From the NCBI RefSeq assembly GCF_000714935.1, contig NZ_JMIR01000006.1, forward strand, positions 62,001 to 126,000: a DNA stretch of 64,000 nt, written 5' to 3'. This document shows, piece after piece, positions 8,617-17,485 of this stretch. Made by a program: the position numbers and the translations under genes. The stretch's first letter is position 1; every line of letters starts with the position of its first letter. This stretch comes from Tumebacillus flagellatus (lineage in GTDB: Bacteria; Bacillota; Bacilli; Tumebacillales; Tumebacillaceae). The notes under the pieces are model-generated. The model made no database searches. It saw only the letters and a list, made by a program, of their open reading frames with translations, and was not told the DNA's origin.

Positions 8617-9987
8617 TTATTCGTGAATGTACTTCGTGGCGGCGCTCTCCCCGCGGGCGAGCAAATCTCCTGCCTGACGAAGCACGTCGACCGCTTTGGC
8701 GGCCTCTCCCTGTTTCTTGTACGCGTCGGCGGCGAGTTGCAGAGCCGAGACAGCCTCTTCGGGGAAATTCATCTCCTGGGCTTTCTCGTAGGCGATCATG
8801 GCGTGCTCGACAGCTGTTTCATACTCCCCGCACAGAAGCGAATACTGCGCCTGCGTCGTATAATACGTGCGCGTGATGAAGATGGGCAACACCCCGTTGC
8901 CGATCAAGTCGCGCGCTTTTTTGAGATGCTCGCCGGTCTCTTCGTACCGTTGTTGAGAAAAACAGTGCTCGGCTGCATTCGAAAACGAATTGATCAAGCG
9001 GATGCGGTCATCGTCGCCAAGCGGTCCCTTGCGCACGTCGCGCAACACGTCGCGCAGCACCGCTTCGGGATTCGCTTGCTTGCGGCGGACTTCCTGCAGG
9101 GCTTCGGAGAGCTCGTCCCGCATCTCCCGGCGGTCGAGCGACCGCTGGAGCGCTTTGGCTTGCGTCAGGTAGTTGAACGCCAGACGCGGATCGCGCGCGG
9201 ACGCATCGTGCGCCAACTCAAGGAGGCGCGCGGTGATCGAACGGGCACCGCCCATCGCGTCGGCGACGCGGCTCAGACCGTCGGCCAGTTGATCCGCCAA
9301 CCCGTGCGCTTCGGGATGCTGGAGCCTGTCCACCAGCAGATAGCCGCGCATATACGACAGATACCCTTCGACCAGCGCTTCTTCACGAGGAGAAGAACCG
9401 CTGCCGGGCAGGAAAAACGTCACCGACTCGCCGCCCGGTCTCGACGGCCGATGCTTGGCGACGACCCGTTCGGCTTTGCGCTCATAGACTTCGCCCAAGC
9501 GCAGATGCAGTTTGGCGAGGTAGAGCTTGTCTTCGGGCGTCTTCTTCCCAAACGCCGTCGCAATCGCTTCGACCAGCTCGCGCAGGGCTTCCTTGACGAA
9601 ATCCAAGCGCAGCAGGGCTTCGGTCTTGACCAACACCAGATGGCGTCTTGCGTCGAGCGGAAGCGTCGGGTCTTGCTCTTGCACCGCGATGCTGTCCAGA
9701 ATATGCCGATACGTCTCGCGGACAAAATACGCCTGCCCGATGTCCATCGGCACCGGGGACAACGTGGGAAACGTTTCCGACTCGCTCAACCATTCATCGG
9801 CTGCGACCCCCAATCGCAAAGCCAGCTTTCCAAGCAAATCTACAGTTGCAAACCCCCGTCCCTCCTCTACTCGTCGCAAGGTTTCGACGGTGCACAAACC
9901 CTGCGCTGCTTCATCCATGGAGAGATTTTGTTGCAATCGGGCCATGCGGATGCGAGAGCCCATCTGAGTCAGTTGATGTTCCGGCAC
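8617..9987 (-). CDS. XRE-family HTH regulator with TPR-like C-terminal domain
   Basis: About 456 residues: an N-terminal helix-turn-helix of XRE type (MGSRIRMARLQQNLSMDEAA near residues 9-28), followed by an all-helical region with TPR-like spacing to the C-terminus. This is the layout of RRNPP-type regulators (Rap, NprR, PlcR, PrgX). GTG 9987 is chosen because AAAGGCGG precedes it at good spacing; the longer frame to 10011 has no ribosome site. No pro-peptide gene follows, because the bidirectional terminator comes at once, so a ligand cannot be inferred. It is one of three such regulators in the window. Confidence 0.75.
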   Translation of the reverse strand: MPEHQLTQMGSRIRMARLQQNLSMDEAAQGLCTVETLRRVEEGRGFATVDLLGKLALRLGVAADEWLSESETFPTLSPVPMDIGQAYFVRETYRHILDSIAVQEQDPTLPLDARRHLVLVKTEALLRLDFVKEALRELVEAIATAFGKKTPEDKLYLAKLHLRLGEVYERKAERVVAKHRPSRPGGESVTFFLPGSGSSPREEALVEGYLSYMRGYLLVDRLQHPEAHGLADQLADGLSRVADAMGGARSITARLLELAHDASARDPRLAFNYLTQAKALQRSLDRREMRDELSEALQEVRRKQANPEAVLRDVLRDVRKGPLGDDDRIRLINSFSNAAEHCFSQQRYEETGEHLKKARDLIGNGVLPIFITRTYYTTQAQYSLLCGEYETAVEHAMIAYEKAQEMNFPEEAVSALQLAADAYKKQGEAAKAVDVLRQAGDLLARGESAATKYIHE

Positions 9988-10186
9988 GCTGATCGACCGC
10001 CTTTTAGACAAAAAGTTTCAAATTTCTCAACTAGCATCTAGTATAAGACGTACATTAAATTCAATCAATACAGGTTAATCACTTTTTACAAACGAGGAAT
10101 GAGGAACTGAAAGAACACGCCCTCCTGTGTCAAAATCGCGGGGGTAGGAGGAATTATTTAGGCGAAGGGGAAAAAGAAATGAGATG

Positions 10187-10212
10187 TGAAACTTTTTCGG
10201 ACCCGGTTCGTA
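10187..10212 (+). promoter_or_regulatory. SigW-type (ECF) autoregulatory promoter
   Basis: TGAAAC at 10187-10192 and CGTA at 10209-10212 are separated by exactly 16 bases, the known SigW consensus (TGAAAC-N16-CGTA). It lies 38 bases before the sigW start codon, as expected for autoregulation. Confidence 0.88.
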
Positions 10213-10249
10213 TACCCTGTAAGCCGGAGGAAAACGGCGGAGGAAGATA

Positions 10250-10819
10250 ATGGAACTCATTGAAATCCGGATCGTCAAGAGAGCCCAAAAAGGCGACCGT
10301 CTCGCGTTCGCCGAGTTGGTTGAATTGTACAAGGACAAACTGTACAATCTCGCCTATCGGATGCTTGGAAACCCGCAAGAGGCGGAAGACATCGCCCAAG
10401 AAGCTTTTTTGCGAGCCTATAAGAACTTAGACAAATACAACAACACGCACAAGTTCTCGACGTGGATCTACCGAATCGCCACGAATTTGTGCATCGACCG
10501 CATGCGAAAGAAGAAAGCCGACTACTCCCTCGACGCGGAAGTCGACGGAATTGAGGGCGGAGACATGTACACCCGCATCGCGGCCCCGGACCGGACGCCG
10601 GAAGAAGAGGTGGTGCGGACGGAGACGCAGCGCGAAGTCCAAGAAGCCATCGATTCGTTGCCGGAGAACTATCGGGCGGCCGTGATCTTGAAATACCTGC
10701 ACGACATGTCGCTGCAGGAGATCGCCGACATCCTCGAAGTCCCGGTTTCGACCGTCAAGACGCGCATTCACCGCGGACGGGAAGCGTTGCGCGAAGGGTT
10801 AAAACACCACAGTCGTTAG
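10250..10819 (+). CDS. sigW: ECF RNA polymerase sigma factor SigW
   Basis: A 189-residue extracytoplasmic-function sigma factor with region 2 (YRMLGNPQEAEDIAQEAF, about residues 36-53) and region 4 (LQEIADILEVPVSTVKTRIH, about 153-172). In Bacillus SigW drives genes for resistance to cell-wall antibiotics and membrane damage. Identity rests on the sequence, the adjacent zinc anti-sigma gene, the self-type promoter, and the following cdaA-cdaR-glmM-glmS block, which has the same order as the Bacillus subtilis ybb region. It is followed at 12 bases by rsiW. Confidence 0.93.
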   Translation: MELIEIRIVKRAQKGDRLAFAELVELYKDKLYNLAYRMLGNPQEAEDIAQEAFLRAYKNLDKYNNTHKFSTWIYRIATNLCIDRMRKKKADYSLDAEVDGIEGGDMYTRIAAPDRTPEEEVVRTETQREVQEAIDSLPENYRAAVILKYLHDMSLQEIADILEVPVSTVKTRIHRGREALREGLKHHSR

Positions 10820-10831
10820 GAGGTGTCAGGA

Positions 10832-11428
10832 GTGAGCAGCCAACACATGAACGAACGAATTCACCAATACCTCGACGAAGATTTAAGCCCCGCCGAACGG
10901 GATGAGTTTGAAGCGCACCTCGCCCGCTGCGCCGATTGCCAAGAAGAACTCAAAGCGATGGGGAGCGGGATTCAACTTCTCACCGGCGCGGTATGGGTCA
11001 AGGCGCCGGCCGGGTTTACGGAGAACCTGATGGCCGAGTTGAACACGATGCATCCGCCCAAGCGCAATTGGCGCGTGCCGGTCATGAAGTACACCGGGAT
11101 CGCCGCCGCTGTCTTGCTGGTCTTCGGCTTGGGCATTTCGCTGTCGGCGCCGTCGAAATTTGCGTTGCAAGCGGACAACACTCAAGGCTTGATCGTCGCC
11201 GACAACAAAGTGATCGTTCCGGCGGGCACCGAGTACAACGGCGACATCACGATCGAGAACGGCGATGTCGAAGTGCGGGGCAAAGTCAACGGCAATGTCA
11301 TTGCGCTCAACGGCAAAGTCTACCGGATGGCGGGCGCGGACATCTCAGGCGAGACCGAGGAAGTCGACCAGGCGATGGAGAAAGTCGTTTTTTACGCCAA
11401 GCGGGTTTGGGACGGATTGGTCAAATAG
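10832..11428 (+). CDS. rsiW: Zinc-type anti-sigma-W factor
   Basis: A membrane anti-sigma factor that holds SigW until it is cleaved by regulated proteolysis. The cytoplasmic N-terminus has the HX3CX2C zinc motif (HLARCADC, about residues 33-40), then one membrane helix (about 88-106). The extracellular part (about 120-180) has short alternating strands such as NGDITIENGDVEVRGKVNG that resemble bactofilin-like solenoid repeats. GTG 10832 is chosen because TTAGGAGG lies just upstream; the GTG at 10823 falls inside that site. Overall length is close to RsiW of Bacillus, but the repeat tail is unusual. Confidence 0.88.
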   Translation: MSSQHMNERIHQYLDEDLSPAERDEFEAHLARCADCQEELKAMGSGIQLLTGAVWVKAPAGFTENLMAELNTMHPPKRNWRVPVMKYTGIAAAVLLVFGLGISLSAPSKFALQADNTQGLIVADNKVIVPAGTEYNGDITIENGDVEVRGKVNGNVIALNGKVYRMAGADISGETEEVDQAMEKVVFYAKRVWDGLVK

Positions 11429-11462
11429 AGCCGATTTTGGAGAGGTTGTAAAGCTGTTGTGC

Positions 11463-11491
11463 AAAGAGCAGAAGTTTTCTGCTCTTTTTTG
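11463..11491 (+). terminator. Terminator after rsiW
   Basis: AGAGCAGAA and TTCTGCTCT form a stem with a short T-rich loop, followed by a T run. It separates sigW-rsiW from cdaA. Confidence 0.8.
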
Positions 11492-11601
11492 TTGTTTTGT
11501 AAAAGGGAAACCACCTTCCAAAGCGAAATGGTATACGGTACGAACGGACATGATAAGATTGATTTCCGTGGAATCCGATGAGAAGGCAGCAGGTGGCGGA
11601 T

Positions 11602-12429
11602 TTGCAGACGACATTTACGAACATGGTGAGTTCCTTTCGGCTATTAGACGCGCTGGACATCATCATCGTCGCCTTCGTGCTCTACCGCATGATCATGATG
11701 ATTCGCGGCACCCGGGCCGTGCAACTTTTGAAGGGTGTCGTCATGATTCTGTTGGCGACGGGTCTGGCACACACACTCCAATTGGGCGCGCTCAGTTGGT
11801 TACTGGACAAAATTCTCACGATCGGGCTGTTTGCGATTCCGGTCGTGTTTCAACCCGAATTGCGCCGCGGTCTTGAACAGCTCGGACGCGGCAAGTTCTT
11901 CTCGTCGCGCGGGACGACGCTGTTCCAAGAGGAAGAGGACATTCCGAAGACGATCAATGAACTGACCAAAGCGACATCGGTACTCGCCAAGAACAAAATC
12001 GGCGCGCTGATCATCCTCGAACGGGAAACCGGCCTCTCCGACCACATTGAGACCGGAATTCCCATCGGGGCGGTCGTCTCTTCGGAATTGTTGATCAACA
12101 CGTTCATCCCGAACACGCCGCTGCACGACGGAGCGGTGATCATTCGCGGGCAACATATGATCGCGGCGTCGTGTTTTCTGCCGTTGTCCGACAACGCGCT
12201 GATCTCCAAGGAACTGGGCACGCGGCACCGGGCGGGCATCGGCATCTCCGAGCAGTCCGACGCGGTCGCCGTGATCGTCTCCGAAGAGACGGGGCAGATT
12301 TCCTTGGCGGCGGACGGGAAATTGACACGCAACCTCGATGAGCAATCGTTCCGCGAATTTTTGACGAACTTGTTGGTGCCGGTCAAAACGGACCGCTTCA
12401 CACTGTTCAAGGGAAAGGCGGGATCTTGA
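11602..12429 (+). CDS. cdaA: Diadenylate cyclase CdaA
   Basis: Makes cyclic di-AMP from two ATP at the inner face of the membrane; c-di-AMP controls potassium and osmotic balance and wall integrity. Three N-terminal membrane helices are followed by the DAC domain with the catalytic DGA (PLHDGAVI, about residue 170) and RHR (GTRHRAGIG, about 205) motifs. The start is uncertain: TTG 11602 follows AGGTGGCGG and gives an N-terminus of family length, ATG 11578 adds eight residues. It sits directly before cdaR and upstream of glmM, the usual trio. Confidence 0.92.
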   Translation: MQTTFTNMVSSFRLLDALDIIIVAFVLYRMIMMIRGTRAVQLLKGVVMILLATGLAHTLQLGALSWLLDKILTIGLFAIPVVFQPELRRGLEQLGRGKFFSSRGTTLFQEEEDIPKTINELTKATSVLAKNKIGALIILERETGLSDHIETGIPIGAVVSSELLINTFIPNTPLHDGAVIIRGQHMIAASCFLPLSDNALISKELGTRHRAGIGISEQSDAVAVIVSEETGQISLAADGKLTRNLDEQSFREFLTNLLVPVKTDRFTLFKGKAGS

Positions 12430-12430
12430 G

Positions 12431-13645
12431 ATGATGGACCGCCTCTTGCGCAACAACACCGTCGTCAAAATCATCGCGTCGATCCTCGCGGTGCTGCTCT
12501 GGCTGATCGTGCATTCCGGCGAGGACGGCACGACGTCGGTCGGCTCGGGCATCATGCAAATTTCGCAGCCTTTGCGCGACAAGCCGGTGAAAGTGCTGTA
12601 CGACGAGCACAACTTCACGCTCGACGGCGAGCCGAAAGTCACGCTGAACTTGCGCGGTCCCGGCTTTGACGTGATGAACGCCATCGCGCAGAGCGACTCG
12701 ATCAACGTGATCGCCGACGCGACGAAGCTCGGCGAAGGCACGCATGAAGTGCCGGTGTTCGTCCAAGGCTTGCCCTCCGGCGTCACGTCCGACAACCCGA
12801 CCGTCACGGTGAAGCTCGAAGCGAACGTCGTGCAGGAGTTTCAAGTGACGCTGAACGCGGAAGGCAAGCCCAAGGAAGGGCTTAACGTCGGCGAAGCGGT
12901 GATCTCGCCGAAGAGCGTCGTCGTCTCCGGTCCGAAATCGGTGCTCTCCACGGTGGCGTCTGTCGTCGCCACGGTGACGCTCGACAACGCCGAGGAGTCG
13001 ATCCACACGTCGGTGCCGCTGACGCCGCTCGACGAGTCCGGCAAAGCGGTCAAGGGCGTGAAATTGAACCACGACCGGGCGGACGTGACGATTCCGGTCA
13101 ACCACCCGTCCAAAGCGTTGCCGCTGCGCTTGCAGTTCAAGGGCGATCTCGCGCCGGGCTTTGCGGTGGAGAGCGTCACGCAGACGCAGACCGTCACCGC
13201 GTACGGCAACCCGACGGCGCTGGAAGCGCTCGACAACTATCCGGTGCCGGTGATCGACTTGACCGGTCTGAACAAAACCACGGCACAGAAGATCAAACTC
13301 CCGCTGTTGGACGGCTTGACGGCGCTGGAACCGGCGGAAGTGGAGATCACCGTCAACGTCACCGCGGCGGTGCGGCGGACGTTTGACGGTCTGACGGTGA
13401 AAGTGACGGGGCTCAAGGAAGGCCAGTCGTACAACGTCATCGGCGCGCCGGAGCAAGTTTCCGTGACGGTCGAAGGCGCCAAGGCTCTGCTGGACAAGCT
13501 GCAGCCGTCCGATCTGCAAGTGTTCGTCGACGGCAGCAACCAAACCGCCGGGCAGCATGCGATGCGCGTGCAGGTGACGACGCCGAACTTTGTCAAAGCG
13601 GTGTCTGTAACGCCTGCCGAGATGACCCTTGAGTTCAAGAAATAA
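12431..13645 (+). CDS. cdaR: CdaR (YbbR-domain regulator of CdaA)
   Basis: A membrane-anchored extracellular regulator of the diadenylate cyclase. One N-terminal helix (about residues 11-27) is followed by about 370 residues that read as several YbbR beta-domains (repeats with Val/Thr-rich strands and G-P/V-turns, for example the spans around 40-130, 140-225, 235-320 and 325-400). It begins one base after the cdaA stop, so the pair is translationally linked. In Bacillus CdaR, CdaA and GlmM form a complex. A terminator follows the gene. Confidence 0.9.
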   Translation: MMDRLLRNNTVVKIIASILAVLLWLIVHSGEDGTTSVGSGIMQISQPLRDKPVKVLYDEHNFTLDGEPKVTLNLRGPGFDVMNAIAQSDSINVIADATKLGEGTHEVPVFVQGLPSGVTSDNPTVTVKLEANVVQEFQVTLNAEGKPKEGLNVGEAVISPKSVVVSGPKSVLSTVASVVATVTLDNAEESIHTSVPLTPLDESGKAVKGVKLNHDRADVTIPVNHPSKALPLRLQFKGDLAPGFAVESVTQTQTVTAYGNPTALEALDNYPVPVIDLTGLNKTTAQKIKLPLLDGLTALEPAEVEITVNVTAAVRRTFDGLTVKVTGLKEGQSYNVIGAPEQVSVTVEGAKALLDKLQPSDLQVFVDGSNQTAGQHAMRVQVTTPNFVKAVSVTPAEMTLEFKK

Positions 13646-13648
13646 CCG

Positions 13649-13688
13649 AAGTCCCAGCCTCGCAACTGCGGGTATGGGACTTTTTTTT
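13649..13688 (+). terminator. Terminator between cdaR and glmM
   Basis: AAGTCCCA and TGGGACTT form the outer stem and a run of T residues follows. Because glmM continues in the same direction, glmM either has its own promoter in the next 90 bases or depends on readthrough. Confidence 0.75.
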
Positions 13689-13780
13689 GTTGAGAATCCT
13701 TACAAGGTATGGGAGAATGGGAGTATTGCGTTGTTTTTTGCGTACCTTTGAACTTCTCAAGCGAAGGAGCTAACACATAC

Positions 13781-15133
13781 ATGGCACGTTATTTTGGCAC
13801 TGACGGCGTTCGCGGTGTTGCGAACCAAGAACTGACTCCCGAATTGGCGTACAAACTCGGCCGCGCCGGCGCGTACGTTTTGACCCGCGGGGAAACCGGC
13901 AAGCGTCATAAGATCGCAGTCGGCAAGGACACCCGCATCTCCGGGGAAATGCTCGGCGCGGCGCTGATCTCCGGCATTATGTCGGTCGGCGTTGACGTCG
14001 TGCGCCTAGGCACGATTCCGACGCCGGGCGTGGCGTACTTGACCCGCAAACTGGGCTGTGACGCGGGCGTCATGATCTCCGCGTCGCACAACCCGGTTCC
14101 GGACAACGGGATCAAGTTTTTTGGCGGCGACGGGTTCAAGTTGACCGACGAGCAGGAAGCGGAATTTGAGCGCCTCTTGGACGCGGAAGTCGACGAACTG
14201 CCGCGCCCGACGGGCGAGCACGTCGGCCGGATGCTGGAGCGCCAAGACACCTACCAGCAGTTCATCAACTTCCACAAGTCGACAATCCGCAACTCGTTTG
14301 ACGGCGTGAAAGTCGTGCTCGACTGCGGCAACGGCGCGGCGTCGTACATCGCGGGCGATCTGTTCCGTTCGCTTGGCGCCGAGGTGGTGGAGATCTTCTC
14401 CGAGCCGACCGGCACGAACATCAACGTCGGCTGCGGTTCGACGCACCCGGAGCAAGTGCAGGAAGCGGTGCTGCGCTACGAAGCGGCGCTCGGGCTGTCG
14501 TTTGACGGCGACGCGGACCGCTTGATCGCGGTGGATGAGAAGGGCGAGATCGTCGACGGAGACTACATCATGGCGATTCTGGCGCGTGCGATGAAACAGC
14601 GCGGGACGTTGACGCACAACACCGTCGTTTCCACCGTCATGTCGAACATCGGCTTCCACAAAGCGATGCGCGAACAGGGCATCGACGTGAAAATCACGGC
14701 GGTCGGCGACCGCTATGTCATGGAAGAGATGCGCGCGGGCGGATACGCGATCGGCGGCGAGCAATCGGGCCACATCATCTTGCTGGAACACAACACCACC
14801 GGGGACGGTCTCTTGACAGCCCTGCATCTCACGGATATCATGGTAGAATCGCAGCAACCGCTGAGCGAGCTTCGCTCGATCATGCGCTCGTTCCCGCAGA
14901 TCTTGGTCAACGTCCGCGTGGCGACCAAGGACGGCTGGCAGGAGAGTGCAGAGATCAAAGCGGCGATCCAACGCGTGGAGGAAGCCCTCGGGGCTGACGG
15001 CCGCGTGCTGGTGCGTCCGTCCGGTACGGAACCGCTGATCCGCGTGATGGCGGAAGGTCCGGAAGAGGAAGCGCTGCGTGGCTATGTGAACGACATCGCA
15101 GAAGTCGTACGCCGAGTACAAGGCGAAAGATAA
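13781..15133 (+). CDS. glmM: Phosphoglucosamine mutase
   Basis: Converts glucosamine-6-phosphate to glucosamine-1-phosphate for UDP-GlcNAc and peptidoglycan synthesis. The 450-residue protein shows the phosphoserine loop ISASHNP (Ser about 101), the Mg-binding DGDADR (about 242) and the C-terminal phosphate-binding [14 protein letters not shown] 13781 is used because AAGGAG at 13764-13769 precedes it. GlmM binds and inhibits CdaA in other Firmicutes, which fits the gene order. Confidence 0.95.
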   Translation: MARYFGTDGVRGVANQELTPELAYKLGRAGAYVLTRGETGKRHKIAVGKDTRISGEMLGAALISGIMSVGVDVVRLGTIPTPGVAYLTRKLGCDAGVMISASHNPVPDNGIKFFGGDGFKLTDEQEAEFERLLDAEVDELPRPTGEHVGRMLERQDTYQQFINFHKSTIRNSFDGVKVVLDCGNGAASYIAGDLFRSLGAEVVEIFSEPTGTNINVGCGSTHPEQVQEAVLRYEAALGLSFDGDADRLIAVDEKGEIVDGDYIMAILARAMKQRGTLTHNTVVSTVMSNIGFHKAMREQGIDVKITAVGDRYVMEEMRAGGYAIGGEQSGHIILLEHNTTGDGLLTALHLTDIMVESQQPLSELRSIMRSFPQILVNVRVATKDGWQESAEIKAAIQRVEEALGADGRVLVRPSGTEPLIRVMAEGPEEEALRGYVNDIAEVVRRVQGER

Positions 15134-15137
15134 AGGG

Positions 15138-15158
15138 TAGGGGAGCTTTTCGGCTCCC
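15138..15158 (+). terminator. Weak stem-loop after glmM
   Basis: GGGGAGC and GCTCCCC form a stem with a TTTTCG loop. Only a broken T/C tract follows, so it may end glmM transcripts partially. Confidence 0.45.
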
Positions 15159-15234
15159 CAACTTTCCTTGATCGGCATACGATACCTTTAGGGGAGGTGA
15201 TGCGGGGGCATAGGACAGATTGTTTTTTTGTAAA

Positions 15235-15400
15235 GCGCCTGAACTGCACCGTATGAGCGGAGAAAGACCACGGGCAGTTGACGAGGTGGAGGAGTATCGA
15301 GATTTCGGCGGATGCCTCCCGGTGAGCGTTGTGCCACACCGACAGAGCGGTTTTCGAAATCCGTTGGGCGACTGACGGGACAAGAGACGCTTATGGTACA
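15235..15400 (+). ncRNA. glmS ribozyme (GlcN6P-activated riboswitch)
   Basis: The glmS leader starts with the conserved cleavage site: the cut is expected between A15234 and G15235, at AAA|GCGCCTGAACTG. Further conserved parts follow in order: CAGTTGACGAGG, TATCGAGATTTCGGCGGATG and CTCCCGGTGAGCG. In Firmicutes this RNA cleaves itself when glucosamine-6-phosphate is high, and the cut glmS mRNA is then degraded. The 3' limit is approximate. The 370 bases between glmM and glmS hold this element and no open reading frame I trust. Confidence 0.9.
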
Positions 15401-15502
15401 CAGCTTTTTGAAAAATAATAGAAGTGAGGCACAGGGCGCTTGTAGCCATCGGCACAGGCTCGGTTTCCTATTGCCTCCAAACCACGAGGAGGATTTTTGA
15501 TT

Positions 15503-17335
15503 ATGTGCGGTATCGTAGGTTACATCGGCAGCAAGCAAGCGCAGGACGTTCTCTTGCACGGGTTGAGCAAATTGGAATATCGCGGGTATGACTCGGCGGG
15601 CATCGCGATTTTTGAAAACGGTGCGGTTTCCGTGAAGAAATCGGTCGGCCGTCTCGCAAACCTCGTGGAACTGGTCGACGGCGCAGACCGTCTCTCCGGC
15701 TCCCAAGGCATCGGCCACACCCGTTGGGCGACGCACGGACGTCCGTCCGACAACAACGCCCATCCGCACCAAGACGACAACGGCAACTTCACCATCGTGC
15801 ACAACGGGATCATCGAGAACTACCAATCCCTGCGTGAAGAGCTGATCGCGAAGGGCCACACCTTCCTGTCTGAAACCGACACCGAAGTTGTGGCGCACCT
15901 GCTGGACGACATGTGGACCGGCGACCTGTTTGACACCGTTCTGGCAGTATCGAAGCGCATCCACGGCGCGTACGCGCTCGGCATCATGGCGAAGCAAGAA
16001 CCGGGCAAGCTGATCGCGGTTCGCAAGCAATCCCCGCTCGTTATCGGTCTGGGCGAAGGCGAAAACTTCATCGCGTCCGACATCCCGGCGATTCTCGAGT
16101 ACACCCGCAACGTGTACATCCTCGACGACGGCGACATCGCGGTGCTGACGGCAGACGCGGTGAAACTGTTCGACTTCGACGGCAACCCGAAAGAGAAGGA
16201 CGTATTCGAAGTGACCTGGTCGGCATCTGCTGCGGAGAAGGGCGGCTACGATCACTTCATGCTCAAGGAAATCCACGAGCAGCCGAAAGCGATCTCCGAC
16301 ACCCTGACCGGCCGTATCTCGGAAGACGGTACCAAAGTTGTGTTTGACGAACTGAACTTCCCGGAAGGTTTCGCGAAGGACATCGACCGCATCCACATCC
16401 TCGCGTGCGGCACGTCTTGGCATGCCGGCATGGTCGGCAAGTACGCGATCGAAAAGCTGACCCGCATCCCGGTCGACTGCGAAATTGCGTCGGAGTACCG
16501 GTACCGCGACCCGATCGTCTCCAAGAACACCCTGTTGATCGCGATCACCCAATCCGGTGAAACGGCGGATACCTTGGCGGCGCTGCGTCAAGCGAAAGAG
16601 CAAGGCACCCGCGTTCTGGCGATCACCAACGTGGTCGGTTCCTCGGCAGCTCGTGAAGCGGACGACGTGATCTTCACCTGGGCGGGCCCGGAAATTTCCG
16701 TTGCTTCGACCAAAGCGTACACCACGCAGTTGACCGCTCTGTACCTGTTCGCAGGTTGGCTGGCGCAAGAGCGCGGCGCGGCAGGCGCTGCGGAAGTTCC
16801 GGCGATGCTGACGGCTCTGCGCGACATGCCGGCACACGCGGAAACCGTGCTGGAAACCGCTCCGGCGATCCAAGCGTTCGCGAAGGATTGGAGCTCCCGT
16901 GAGCACGCGTTCTTCATCGGCCGCGGCTTGGACTACGAAGTGTCTCTGGAAGGTTCGCTGAAGCTGAAAGAGATCTCCTACATGCACGCTGAAGCGTATC
17001 CGGCAGGCGAGCTGAAGCACGGCACGCTGGCGCTGATCGTGGAAGACATCCCGGTTATCGCGCTGGTCACGCAAGACGACCTGTACGAGAAGACGATCTC
17101 CAACATCCAAGAAGTCAAAGCGCGCGACGCGTTCGTGCTGGCACTGGCTTGGAGCGGCGACACGGAAATCGGCAAGACGGTCGACCAAGTGATCCACATC
17201 CCGAAAGTCAGCGCGTTCCTCGCGCCGATCCTCGCGGTGATTCCGCTGCAGTTGCTGGCGTATTACGCGTCTGTGGCTCGCGGGAATGATGTGGATAACC
17301 CGCGCAACCTCGCGAAGTCGGTTACGGTTGAGTAA
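15503..17335 (+). CDS. glmS: Glutamine-fructose-6-phosphate aminotransferase
   Basis: Makes glucosamine-6-phosphate from fructose-6-phosphate and glutamine, the first committed step of amino-sugar synthesis. ATG 15503 places the catalytic cysteine directly after Met (MCGIVGYIG), as the N-terminal amidotransferase domain requires. Two SIS sugar-isomerase domains follow (about residues 285-425 and 455-600), and the C-terminus ends NLAKSVTVE as in the family. The 610-residue length is normal. GGAGG lies upstream. Regulated by the leader ribozyme. Confidence 0.96.
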   Translation: MCGIVGYIGSKQAQDVLLHGLSKLEYRGYDSAGIAIFENGAVSVKKSVGRLANLVELVDGADRLSGSQGIGHTRWATHGRPSDNNAHPHQDDNGNFTIVHNGIIENYQSLREELIAKGHTFLSETDTEVVAHLLDDMWTGDLFDTVLAVSKRIHGAYALGIMAKQEPGKLIAVRKQSPLVIGLGEGENFIASDIPAILEYTRNVYILDDGDIAVLTADAVKLFDFDGNPKEKDVFEVTWSASAAEKGGYDHFMLKEIHEQPKAISDTLTGRISEDGTKVVFDELNFPEGFAKDIDRIHILACGTSWHAGMVGKYAIEKLTRIPVDCEIASEYRYRDPIVSKNTLLIAITQSGETADTLAALRQAKEQGTRVLAITNVVGSSAAREADDVIFTWAGPEISVASTKAYTTQLTALYLFAGWLAQERGAAGAAEVPAMLTALRDMPAHAETVLETAPAIQAFAKDWSSREHAFFIGRGLDYEVSLEGSLKLKEISYMHAEAYPAGELKHGTLALIVEDIPVIALVTQDDLYEKTISNIQEVKARDAFVLALAWSGDTEIGKTVDQVIHIPKVSAFLAPILAVIPLQLLAYYASVARGNDVDNPRNLAKSVTVE

Positions 17336-17348
17336 TTGAATAGATGAG

Positions 17349-17383
17349 AAAAAGCCTTCGTCCTTGGGACGGAGGCTTTTTTG
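17349..17383 (+). terminator. Terminator after glmS
   Basis: AAAAGCCTTCGTCC and GGACGGAGGCTTTT pair around a TTG loop, with a T run. Confidence 0.88.
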
Positions 17384-17446
17384 TATTGTAGCATAAGCTA
17401 GTAATGGAAATTAGTTAGAATACTGTTATATACACTATCGTTTTGT

Positions 17447-17452
17447 TATAAT
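17447..17452 (+). promoter_or_regulatory. Probable -10 box of the regulator/pro-peptide operon
   Basis: A perfect TATAAT lies about 34 bases before the GTG start. The matching -35 (TGTTAT, 17 bases upstream) is weak, so activation by a regulator, possibly the product itself, would make sense. Confidence 0.5.
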
Positions 17453-17485
17453 TATCTAGTCAAAAATGAAACGGGAGGGCTCTGC

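Noticed and set aside
15235-15500. Short rightward frame (15312-15500) in the glmS leader
   Set aside because: It lies within the ribozyme and is explained by RNA structure.
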